DNA from: Branchiostoma floridae | Lineage: Eukaryota > Chordata > Leptocardii > Amphioxiformes > Branchiostomatidae | Assembly: GCF_000003815.2 (NCBI RefSeq) | Contig: NC_049979.1 | Location: 12,674,882 to 12,738,881 of the forward strand | Direction of reading: 5' to 3' | Length of the DNA: 64,000 bases | Shown here: positions 39,176 to 50,700 of the stretch, one piece after another | How the letters are laid out: the number at the start of each line of letters is the position of its first letter | Position numbering within the stretch: the stretch's first letter is position 1 | Position numbers and translations under genes: made by a program | The notes under the pieces: generated by a model | What the model saw: only the letters and a program-made list of their open reading frames with translations | Databases searched by the model: none | Told to the model about the DNA's origin: nothing

Positions 39176-40810
39176 CAATCATAATGACTTTGGGCCACTG
39201 TGATTGAAATTACAACGTCGCCAGTTTACAATCCAATGATTAAGAGTGACTCATAAAGCTATGTATTAAATTGAACAGAGAATATATGAAAAACTATAAA
39301 AATGGATGTAGTATCACAATGGATTTATATTTATTTGATTCATTGTTTGAAGTACTGGTGTCGTGTTCTTGTAATGATGATGGCTGTTCTTTACTGCTGA
39401 AGATCAATGGGAAGGTTCCTCTAATGAGACCTTGTGTAACCAACACCAATTTTGTTTATGTTATCAACTCTTAAGTTACATGCAATATTACTACAATGTA
39501 CATGCAGATTGACTAACACTGAACCCCAACTGCAATGATACAATTGCTCTACTATATACAGTACCAAGAAAGGAGCTCTGAGCAAATGGAGTACTTTGTT
39601 AGAAAAAGGATGTACGATTATGATGAATATTGTTATACATCTCTGTAATTGTATGAAAAAGTAATCTGTTCATATAGAATAAATGTCATTCATTTTTCTA
39701 TTGAAAATATATTTGGCTTCATTGTAGCCACTGGTATTTCAGTTTTGTTTGTTAGTATTGGATTATACTGTTATGGTCTTTTTCCAGCCAGTCCAACTGC
39801 TTTTATTCAAGGTAAAGTGTAATCTGAAATTTAACCAGAACTCATTAAAAAGAGTAGTAGTAGACTCATATGTGGACTCCTCACTGTAGCATAGCTACAT
39901 TTATGTGAATGGTAAACCACATGTTAGCAAAACTAGGAAACTGGCAAAAATGTTATGATCTTTTTGCCAGTTTTGGAACACATCATTACAGATTCAAACT
40001 GAAAAGATGACCCAATAAAACCACAAAATTTTAAGTCTATTCTCCGTTTCTGGAGCTCTGGGTGACAGCTAAAAATTCACACTAACGCGTTTAGAGACAT
40101 AGCATACTATGATACTTAAATATTAAGTGAACATGGTTGTCTTTTTCTGTTGGTAGGTCATAACAAAAAGGTCTCAACCTCCAACCACTGAATGGCATAG
40201 ATTGCTAAGAAATCAGCATCAGGCAGTTGTGTGGTCAACATACTTTAATTTTCATGGTTGAAAGAAAGGGTTAGAGTCATGAGTATCTCCCTTGTGATCC
40301 TGACAACCAATCTCACATGTGAAAAAGGTTGGAGGGTGATTGAGGTATGAAATACTGCTTGTCAGCATTGTAGTAGTTCTTTCACAGAAATAGACTTGAT
40401 CATTTCATAATTGAAAATGAGCCCGTTAGAGCAATTGCACCCATACAATGTTGGACTATTACAACTGTAAGAGTCACCAAAAAGGATGCCAAGTTACCAG
40501 AAGATAGAAATGTCCTAGAAGCTTATCTGTCTGAAGTTTATGAAATGAAAGGTCTTCTTGATATTCTCCCCTTTACAATTTACAGATTCAAAACCAGTTG
40601 GCAAGGGTACTTGGTAATAACAAGAGAAATACAAAATGTAGTAACAAAAAAGGAAAGCCGTGAGTACAACTGTGTCTGAAAGTGAAAAAAACTCTACAAT
40701 TAGTACAAAGCATTTCTTTATACATACACTATTAATTTCTTATCCATAGCTGGCATTGCTACCTGTATATTGAATCAAGGGTTCCGTAAAATTAGCCAGT
40801 CGATCATGAT
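39176..40810. other. Convergent 3' UTRs of TRAPPC2 and OTUB1
   Basis: Plus-strand AATAAA at 39678-39683 fits TRAPPC2. On the minus strand AATAAA at 39807-39802 would end an OTUB1 transcript with a 1-kb 3' UTR, so the two messages would stop roughly 100 bp apart. No other gene is visible. Confidence 0.6.
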
Positions 40811-43800
40811 TCATTTGTACAATATGTCGTAGTGTCCTGGTCTATACAACAGGAACACCTTTGGCTCTGTGCCTTCAGGAAAATCATGGTGGTTGACTTC
40901 CTCTGAACCAGCCCGGTCCATGTATTCCACACGAACACCAACGTCCAGGCTTGATGTCAGGGCTATGATGTGGATGTGGTCACTTTCCCTGGCCATCGGC
41001 TCCACCTCCTGTAGGACAACCAGATAGCTGTTATTGTTGCCAGTAGCACTGAGCTAGGCACAAAAACAGACAGTATTCAATGCAATGTCCTCAACATTGA
41101 CAATTTTACCTACAGATGGAGAAAATTCAATTTTGGCCCTTCAGGAGTAGCAATATGAAAAGGCCAAACAATTAGGGTGCTACGAAGGCTAGACATCCAG
41201 GTAATAAGATATACCATAAAGTAATTACTTAAGCAACCATATGATTTTCGAAACTGGTTATTATGTAGGGCATAAAACCTGCTGTTCAACCAGCCATCTT
41301 CGGTGTCACTGACAAAAGTGAGTGGATGCTGCCTGAAATGTCAGACCGTTTCCAAAATCATAGCCAGATGCTTGAGCAACTACTTTTTGGCTGAATTAGT
41401 GTGCTAGAAGTGTTGCTAGATGTAATACTCAAAACTATTACACAGACTAAGACAACAAAAATTCAAAACACATGAACATGAAGATAAAATACTCTATTTG
41501 ATAGAGTTTCAACTGCAAACTTACATGGCCACAGAACTCTTTGACAGAAGCATAGCTTTCAATGAAGTTCACAAAGAAGTCTTCATTTTGTTGCAAGTAG
41601 CCTGATGTTAGGAGCCGCAAGTAGACCACCAGATAGTCTGACAGGCCCTGGTCTCGGAAGGTTGCTAACAAATCCTCCACTGGGATCTGTTGTTCAACCT
41701 TCTCTACAACCTCCATGAACTGCACAAACAAGAGTCTCATTCTTATCAAGGTGAAGCATGACAGTATCATCTTTCTCAAAGTGCTTCTTAAATGTCTTTA
41801 TGTGTTGTTACTGGATATCAATCATTCAAAGCGAATTACCTGAAAGGAACAGAAATAATGATTACGGAAAAACAAAATTGAAGCAAAGACAGCATTATGA
41901 TATATTTGACATTAGCCTTTTGATTATAATTTCAGCATATCTTTTAGAAATAACTTACAGTATCGTGGAAGTCTTCTACTGTGAAGGCGGGGAATCCAAG
42001 GGACACCAGCATATCTTTACTTTTAGCAGCAACCTCTTTGAACCTGAAGGATAAGAGGCAATATCAACATCGTAATCAAGTTTAAATATTCAACACTAAA
42101 TGTCCAAATTACTAGTCTGTTATGACATGTACCACACCATTATGCAGGAACCAACAGTTTGAACATGTAGTTAAAATGATTGCTCTTGTGCTGCTCACCT
42201 TTCCAAATCTTTTCTGTCATCAAGCAACCTCTCCAGATAGGAAAAGCCAAAAGCCCTATAGAAGCAGTTCCCATCCCCCCTTGTTCTTCTGAAGCACTTG
42301 TATTTACTTCTCAAGTCCTGGAGACAGGGCAGAGAAAACATACTCATGTTGTTGGAGAAAGCTACTAGCAATCAAGATGATCAGAAACTTTTATACACAG
42401 TTATATGTAGTACAGCCAAATCAAATGTATTTTAAACAATTAAAAGTAGGAACTCTGTTAAAATGTGTCTATAGTAATACCTTGACGTTATCTTACATCA
42501 CAAAATTTTGAAGAAAAGCGCAGAGCACTCAAAATTGTCAGACATTCAAAGTTCAAAAATACAGAAATAGTTTGGGGACAGTTTTAAAACCTGACACCTT
42601 AATTTTCCCCTGGTAGACATTGTCCTCCTCTGAGTATTCTTTGGACAGCAGGAGAAGATCCTCGTGGTCCCCTATCAGCTGGGAAGTTTCTGCTATCTGT
42701 GGCAAGGGAATTATTGGTATACACATATTTTCTATTAACTTCAACATAAATACTGTAAGCAGAAAACTTCTAATTGTTTTTAAAGTCGTCTTACCACACT
42801 ATCTAGCATTTGAACCAGCACATATCAGCCTTTTCTCAGTGTACCACTTACTTATATGCGAAGACCATTTTATGAATCTATCATCTTGGGTGACAATGAA
42901 ACCCTTTTTTCCAGAGTTGTTATGACTTATTGTACAGGTAGCGATTTTAATGTATATGTATGTTAGTATCTTTTGTGTACCTGTATGGGTTTTTTAACCT
43001 GAAATAAAGAATAAAGAAAGAAACCCCCTTGTTTCCAAAGGAATCACTACTACATAAATTTGTACTAGTATTCAATCAAAGAGAGGGGAAACAAAATGTT
43101 GTACTTGTAGAATGGAATATCTCTTAACAACAGAAATGCACAGGTTCTGTAAACTTGTATTGGCTAACATAGAAAGCATCACATGCATACAGTAACACAC
43201 ATACCTGAAGTGTTAATAGGGATACTCGACACTGCCTAGGCAAAGTACATAACTTCATGAGTTAGCATTAGAGTATTAGAATCTTTAATTACATTGAACA
43301 TCAAGCAAACCAGTCTAAAAGTTCTGAACTTAACTGACCTCTTGTTGGATCCTGTCCTGCTGTGCCATGATGGCTTCATCATATTCTACACCTACACACA
43401 ATCAATGCATGGAGATTGGTAAAGGTGTCATATCTAAGAAGGTAATAATCAGTTGTATGTTTCCATCCAGTTTATTACAGTAACTGGATATAAGGTAATA
43501 ACTTGGCAATAACTAACCTATAAATATGGATCAAGGAGCTTCAGATGGTCGGGGTACCTGACATCACCCACCACAATACCCCACTCATCATGCATGATAA
43601 TTTACATACATGCAGCAAGCTTCACAAAATGATACAAAGTATAATACGCTACCAAAGCACATATCAGCATATTTCCTCATTTTTGCAATTCAAGTTTGCA
43701 ACAATTTGAGGTACATGAATCCCCCAACTTAAAACGTATTATAAATTTGACAGCTGTTCAAAATATTTCCTGCTTCGTAGGCTACCGCGTACGCCTTGTA

Positions 43801-43986
43801 TCAACTTTGGACCTTTCTGCCAAGGAATTCTTGGTATTTGGTGAAGCAATTTTTACGCAAATAAAGCCCTCCTTTTGTTGGGAGTACGTTCCTGCACTCT
43901 CCATGGGCATTTGAAGCGTAGTTTACGCTACCTGAAGGCAAAGCTTTGTCCAAACTCTCACCGGGTTTCGAGTTCGCTTCCGCCAT
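40811..43986 (-). CDS. OTUB1: Ubiquitin thioesterase otubain (OTUB1-type)
   Basis: OTU-family cysteine protease; in vertebrates OTUB1 cleaves Lys48 chains and also inhibits E2 enzymes. Seven exons in transcript order, 43932-43986, 43339-43391, 42598-42696, 42199-42317, 41959-42043, 41525-41719 and 40811-41008, give 267 residues (human OTUB1 271, OTUB2 about 234). Conserved pieces: YDEAIMAQQDRIQQE, TRGDGNCFYRAFGFSYLE with catalytic Asp and Cys, DYLVVYLRLLTSGYLQ, and the catalytic His in RPGHYDILYK at the very end. The N-terminus is short and acidic. Length and N-terminal half favour OTUB1, but this may be the single ancestor-like gene of OTUB1 and OTUB2. Confidence 0.95.
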
Positions 43987-44751
43987 GATTGATGTCTTCA
44001 GTTCGCATGCGCAACTGTGGCGGGTGGGTCACCTTAGGTCATGCACCAGATGGCACGTCACGTGGGTAAACAACCAAAAAGCGGGACACCTTCATCTTTG
44101 CTTGGCCCTTGGCAGTTTTAGAAATGAAAATTGTATTACCAAGCTTTATTTGGATTGACTAGTCTTGTTTTGGGGGCTGTTAATCTATCGATGTCAACAA
44201 TTATTATTAAACATAGACATCACTGGAAAACGGTAACGTTAGCCCGGTATCCAGGGTTAACATGTTTAATATGGTCTTACATTTGTAATGTTAGTCTAGC
44301 AAGTTGAGTCTGTTCCTCTGATTATTCACCAGGGAAGAGACCAGAGGAGCGAACCGAAGCTATAGTAAAATTGATACCAAGCTACGATATGTGAAATTCC
44401 ATTGATTCTGTGTAACGCGTTAGGCTGTCCCGTGTTTACTTGAGAGATATGAGAATGGACATTGAGGCAATTGTAAAGGACGCCCAAACAGAAGGAAAAG
44501 ACACAGACCTTACATGTGGCCTTTTTTAATTGGACTGTTCTGTCCTCAGATTGATGGAAAAGAGAAAAGTGGGATTTTGTTGCACAACAATTTATTTCTG
44601 AAGTCTCTGTGACATCACAGGCTGTGTTCTAGAGCAACAGTGCTACTGGCGTTCTTCAATGGTCGGAAAATGCGGTTTCTCTAGTGTACAGTATAGAAAA
44701 TCACAACTGAACCACTAAATTGAACAAACGCCATATAAGACGTGTGGGTAG
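43987..44751. promoter_or_regulatory. Divergent OTUB1/ADCY10 promoter region
   Basis: About 765 bp between start codons. CGCATGCGCA at 44004-44013, just upstream of the OTUB1 ATG, resembles an NRF1 site (half of the TGCGCATGCGCA palindrome), common in TATA-less housekeeping promoters. GGTAACGTTAGC near 44231 is a word also found elsewhere in the window. The ADCY10 transcription start is not evident. Confidence 0.4.
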
Positions 44752-47700
44752 ATGGGGGTGGGGTGTTCATCAGCCGGCTGGAAGAAGCCCAAAGAGCGCA
44801 CCAAGAGAAGGAGCAGCGTGGCGCCATGGCGCGCGAGTTTTGCTGACCCTGACGACGCGGACGATGACGCACAGAGCACGTATGAAGATGCAGAAGGTAC
44901 ATGTGTAGTTATGTTCATGATTATTTGCTACGTCGCAAACCTAGTCATCTTTCAGTCATCAGGTCAGGACAAGCCTTCCTCAAGAGAGAGGAAACATATC
45001 TTAACTTGTTTCTTAAATGTTGATATGTTCATCTCCAATTCATTGAAAATCCCGTCTTTCATAGTTTTGTTGTGCCATACATACTTGGCTAAGCCGATTA
45101 TCAAAAAAGTAAGTCACCACTTCTTACGCGCGTATCTTTGCTTACACGTCACGGTAGAAACAGGATTGCAAGCAACTCCGAAAGCGAGAGATAAGAGGTA
45201 CAGTTTCGATGACCAAAGTGACAAAGACATGCCCGACATCGGTCGTTACGCTAGCCATGTACCCGACCTTGTCATGTATCGAGACCACGACAAACCTATG
45301 CCATACCGCAAACGGCAGCGAGGGGTCATCATGTTTGCTGATGTTTCAGGTAAAATATTGCATCGTCTCAATTTTCGATTTTTTTTCACAGAATGATTTA
45401 AAAAGCCTGTGTTATTATAGTCCATATAGATTGAAATTAAAATTACCCTCGTGAACTGGAATCAAAGGGATCAGTCCGTGTAATGATGATTCACATTATT
45501 TCGTAGTCTATCCATGAGTTCTTAACTTCGGGATCGTTATTGTTAAGCTGACAATCCCAAAGTAAACGATTGTACAATTCTTTGTGAAAGATGTACTCTT
45601 TTTGGCTCTGTCAAATCTCACCGTAACCGCCTCTTGCAGGGTTTACATCACTATGCGAGAAGTACACTCACAGTACAGACAAGGGATGTGGTACAGATCA
45701 ACTGACCAAGACACTGAACAGTTACATCGGCAGGATTGTTTCTGGCATCCTGGCGTGTGGCGGGGATATTCTAAAGTTCGCGGGAGACGCTATATTTGCT
45801 AGGTGGCAGGTAATCATTCCCTCATTTATTATTACCATTATGACACGTTCAAGTAAAGAGTTTTGAAGGCTATCATTTTACCAACGAGGTTGTCGCATCG
45901 AACTGGATTAAATGTTGACGAAACCCAGGCCAAGCGGACAGAAGGCCCTATGATTGCACTTAGCGTTTTACGTCCACTCCCAATCGTAAGTTAGTTGTAA
46001 GCGAGCCTCCATGCCCGTGGTGTCATCATCATCATCCTCCTCTGGATCTTCATCTACTGTCATGGTGACGATCTGCTTGTCATATAATGCATGCAATCAT
46101 ATAAGCAAAAATGCATCATTGATACACTATAAATCAATACACAATGTTGAAACGTTTCTGACTCGTTCTCAGTGAAATGTCGAAAATGGCATTTTTTGGT
46201 CGAAAATTAAATCGGCTTTATTTTCAGTGAAAACTAGCTGGTTGTGTAGGAAAATTCCTATTCTAACCATAGCCAAAAAATGGCAACTTATTATTTTCGA
46301 TCCCATTGGTAATGCATTACAGGGCAGGTAACAAACGTTACCGGTAACGTTTGTTACAACAGCAGACTTTACCCTGTTTTCTTCGAAAGGACTCACCTTA
46401 TTGACTACATCATCTAGGTATAAGTGGACGTCCTTAGGAACATTTAAAAAGTGGGCAGCTTTTTTACACCAGGTCAAATAGAAAGCTTAGACAGCATCGA
46501 ACAATGGTAACGTTTGTTACAGTCATTTCTGTACAACATTTTGTTAAGCAAGGTGGGATACAAATGACAGTCAACAACCCTTTCTTGTTGCTTTAGAAAG
46601 CCAGAAAAACTGTACAGCGTCACAAAAACCGTCATTTCTAGTCTTATACGTGGATAATATAACCGTGGCAACCACTGGACTCATGGTGGTAACGTTTGTT
46701 ACCGAATCTGGCGACAGGCATAAACTACCTCACACAGCCTCCAAGATCAGTGACAGTAGCGATCTGACGTGATGGGTCAGAGGGCCTGGTCAGCTGGTTT
46801 CACCTACCGAACAATCATTCTGGGAACTGTATTGTTATATTTTTGGCTACTATTTGAATTCTTCGTTTTTTCTCAGGCGACAGCCATTTGTTGTGGGGGG
46901 GGGGGGGGGTGGAATCCCACCCGTGGCTCTAATGATCCTCTAAGTTGTTGTCTATAATTTGCTCCATATCAAGGCGTTAAGTCAGGCAACAGCATTTCGA
47001 CATTTAAATGAGAACGAGCCTTCTAGTTGTTGTTTTTTTGTTTTTGTTGTTGCAATATTTGCAATGCCGACCACATTCTACAGGTCGACACAGGAAAGGA
47101 GTTGGGCTCGACCCTGAAGGAAGTGGTAATGTGCAGCCTGGACATTCAATCTGTGTGTGACAACTGGGAGACTGACGTGGGCGTCAAACTGCGCGTTAAG
47201 ATAGGTGAGAAATCTTTAAACAGCGTTTTTCTTGTGACAGAGTGATCAAAGTATATCCACTACTTCGCACATGGATCAGCCATCTAAATTGACTGACTGA
47301 ACCAATTCCGTAATATAGATTTAGAAATATCATTTTATGTCCACAAGATAGAAAGCGCCCAATGTCATCTTTCACGTACAGGTTTGGCCGCCGGAGAGAT
47401 GAAGATCACTCATTTTGGAAACAACGTGGAGAGGATATTTGCCGTGACTGGGCAGTCCGTAACAGATGCCAACCTGGCCGAGAAGTTCGCCGACTCGGGC
47501 ACAATCATCCTGTCCCCTATGGCGTGGAAGTTGTGTGACAAATCCAGTTTTCAGTGGGAGTTCCGGAAGGATGGGCGCCACGTCAAGGTGGAAGTTGTGA
47601 TTATTGAGGAGTGTTGACACATGACCCAGTGATCACCATGTACTTCTGGTTCTATATTTTACCTCTGCCCCGAGTACAAAGTCGGTGGATACATAGGCAT

Positions 47701-50700
47701 AATTCGACTCGCAAAAGAAAAAAAGTGCTCCAAAGCATAGTACCGTACACAATGTATAAAAGGAACCTATCAGAGACTTTAAACGTTAAAGGTAAACTGA
47801 CATCAACCTCCTTAAATTTTCCATTCCGCTAATCTATCAAGACTGGCATGCAAAATAAACTTATGCAACTTGTGTGCCCTTACCGTACAGGTCTCTGGGC
47901 TAAACAGTGACGACGTCATTTCAAACTCCCTTTCCATGGGCTCCTCCTTTGGTGAAGCCCGACCGAAGACCCCCGGCAAGCTCTCCAGCACCACGGGTTC
48001 CCGTATTAGGAGAAAATCGGGTACATGAGGCCTGCCTAAGTTGTTAGAAGGGTCAACAATTCCATATGTTGCATGTTCAAGTTTTACAAACGTACGGTAG
48101 TGGCAGTGTGGTAGATCGCCATGATGCGATTGGCTAGTGGACTTTCATTACCTCTAGTTATGCATATACTCTGTGTATGTAAATACATTTCTTCTACCCT
48201 GGGAATGGCATATTGCTGTAACTGTGAGTATAAGGCAACCCGTATGTAGTTTAAAACACATTGCACTGCATCAATGCTTTAACACTGTCCGTTTCTTGAT
48301 CCACGTAGTTCAGTCGGGTGAATCGGGCTCGAGCCAGAAGAAGTCACCTGAGCTGGCTTGGAGAATGATCAGTAAGTTAGATTCCACATGTCGTAGTACA
48401 TTATCAACCGGATGGGACATTCACAAACGTATACAAACTGCACAGTGTACCAGTGATATCCGGATATGGAGTTTTAAACATCGACTCTGGTTCGCTTGGC
48501 TAGACAGTAACAGCTTGTGGAGACGTCTCTTTAACTATCTGTGGACATTACTACCGACATTATTTGACCATATTCTGCGTCTCTCTCACACGACAGGACG
48601 AGAAGCTTGCTACTCAGAGGATGATTCGGCTATGGAAGATATCAGAAAATACATCATTCGCCCCGTGCTGCAAAAGGTACGTATGGATGTCTGCAAGATG
48701 AAACGTTGAAGACTTGTTTGGCGGGAACAGTGTTTTGCAATATTTTCTGCCCGAAGTACATTGAGTCTGACTAACTACTGCCACTAAACAGTGTCACCGT
48801 TTTACTAACAGAAGCTTTTGGTATCATCGTAGCAATTGACCAGAAATAGCTGCAAACGGATTTTAACCATATTCCACTGCCTTGATTTGACTTGTATGTA
48901 ACAACGGATGAAAGAGGAATCCGTTGTAATATTAGATGCAGAATAGAGAAAAGGCAGTACATCCCGTGCAGGAAAAATGAGAAAAGTACCGAATGTACCT
49001 TGTGTTACCAGCTTGATGATGACCAGCCCCTGATTTACCTGTCAGAGGTGCGACAGGTGTCAGTTGTCTTCATCAACCTTGTCCACCAGGACAACTTCAA
49101 CGACGAGCAGGAGTGTGAGGCTTTTCAGGAGGCATTCGACATCGTCTACAACAGCGCACACAACATGCAAGGTCAACTATCCCCTCGCTTTTGGGGTTGT
49201 CATTGTCAGCCATTTTCTAGATCACGAGTAAAAAGTCTCTGGAAAATAATACACTTAATCTGCATTACGTTAACCGCAACCTGAGACGACTAAACGCCAA
49301 CTGCCAGGGACCGGAATTGTTTATTTTTTTGCTTTCTCCGACGTACTCGAAGTAACGTCAACGTTAGCGAACTCAGGTCATATAACATGCAACGTAAGTC
49401 ATCTTCTAAATAACTGGAACCTTTTTTTTGCAGGCTGCTTGAACAAGGTGTTCATGTTTGATAAGGTAAGGCAATTTCAACTGTGTTGATTGATTGATCG
49501 ATCGATAGACATTTATCAAATTCAGGGTGCCTTTATTAGACACATGACGGTGCTAGGATGTACCTCTACTTTTTTATGTCTTCCATTTAATACGAACGTT
49601 ATCCCAGGTATGCCAGACAAAATTGTTATCAATGAAAGGGGTGGATAGACATTGCACCATCGATCCTATCCTACAGGGGTGTACATTTCTGGCCATTTTT
49701 GGGCTTCCGGGATACAAGCATGAAGACGATAGTGCGCATGCCTTGAAGGCTTCTAGCAAGATTCTTAAAGACCTACAGCAGAAGGACAACGTCAGGTCAG
49801 TTCTAGCCACTGATAAGTTATACAAACAATGCACTGTATATGTTTACAATTTATAAAGCGTTGCTATGCTTATTAATGATTCCTGTGGACACCATAAACA
49901 TGTAACTTTCTACGAAATAACACCAGCATATGATAACTGATAATTGTTCTGTATTTTTCAGACATGTCTCTATAGGTGTAACGACTGGCTCTACTTTTTG
50001 CGGCGTTGTAGGACACAAATATAGACATGAATATACAGGTTTGTTACGGCTTTTTTGTTCGTTCCTTTTTGCGTAACTATATGCACATTCTTTATGATGC
50101 TGCGCTTTGTGCTTGATGAAACCAATAACTTCACTAACGATTGTTAGTTACTTTGCTTCATGTACTACTGTTACAGTAGTTTTAGTTTTAATAATTCATT
50201 TAGTAGTTATGTATGTATGTACGTAGTTGTTTTTGTTTCATTTGTTTATTTCAAATATGTTTCTGTGTACTACATTCCATTTGCCGGCTCCTCTCAGAAC
50301 ATTTCTGTAAATCCGAATAAATAAAAATAACAGTAACAGGTTATCCACAGCGTTTGAAAAAAATCGGTCAAACTTTTATGCTTGCTCTGATGTCAGCATA
50401 TTTATCAGGGGGAAGAAAACTGTATGTCGGGAAATTGATTTGAGGCGATCTTCCTCCTTTGAAAGTACAGAAGAAACACCTTGTCGTCACAGCAAATGAC
50501 ATAGTCTTGTACCATATTTATTTGTCCTGCAGTAATCGGGCGGAAGGTGAACCTGGCCGCCCGTCTGATGATGGCCTACAAAGACAAAGTGTCGTGCGAC
50601 AACGAGACATACTACCACTCTAAACTACCCAGACACGCCTTCGACGAGCTACCGTTCATTGAACTGAAGGGAGTGCAGCAAACTACACCTATGCATGAAT

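Larger units (their letters stand above)
45810..47083 (+). other. ADCY10 intron 3 (1.3 kb), repeat-rich
   Basis: Contains an exon-like antisense frame, a 30-bp palindrome, a diverged interspersed repeat and a 13-G run (46895-46907). No exon of ADCY10 is missing across it, since exons 3 and 4 join in phase 0. Confidence 0.8.

Noticed and set aside
44897-45163. Reading straight through from ADCY10 exon 1 to exon 2 (one 214-codon frame)
   Set aside because: The frame is open, but a G|GTACAT donor and an AAACAG|GA acceptor in matching phase exist and the intervening peptide is hydrophobic and unlike sAC; intron retention is possible but not the default.
46169-46477. 102-codon minus-strand frame in ADCY10 intron 3
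   Set aside because: Runs through the palindrome and repeat sequence; no conserved family features seen.
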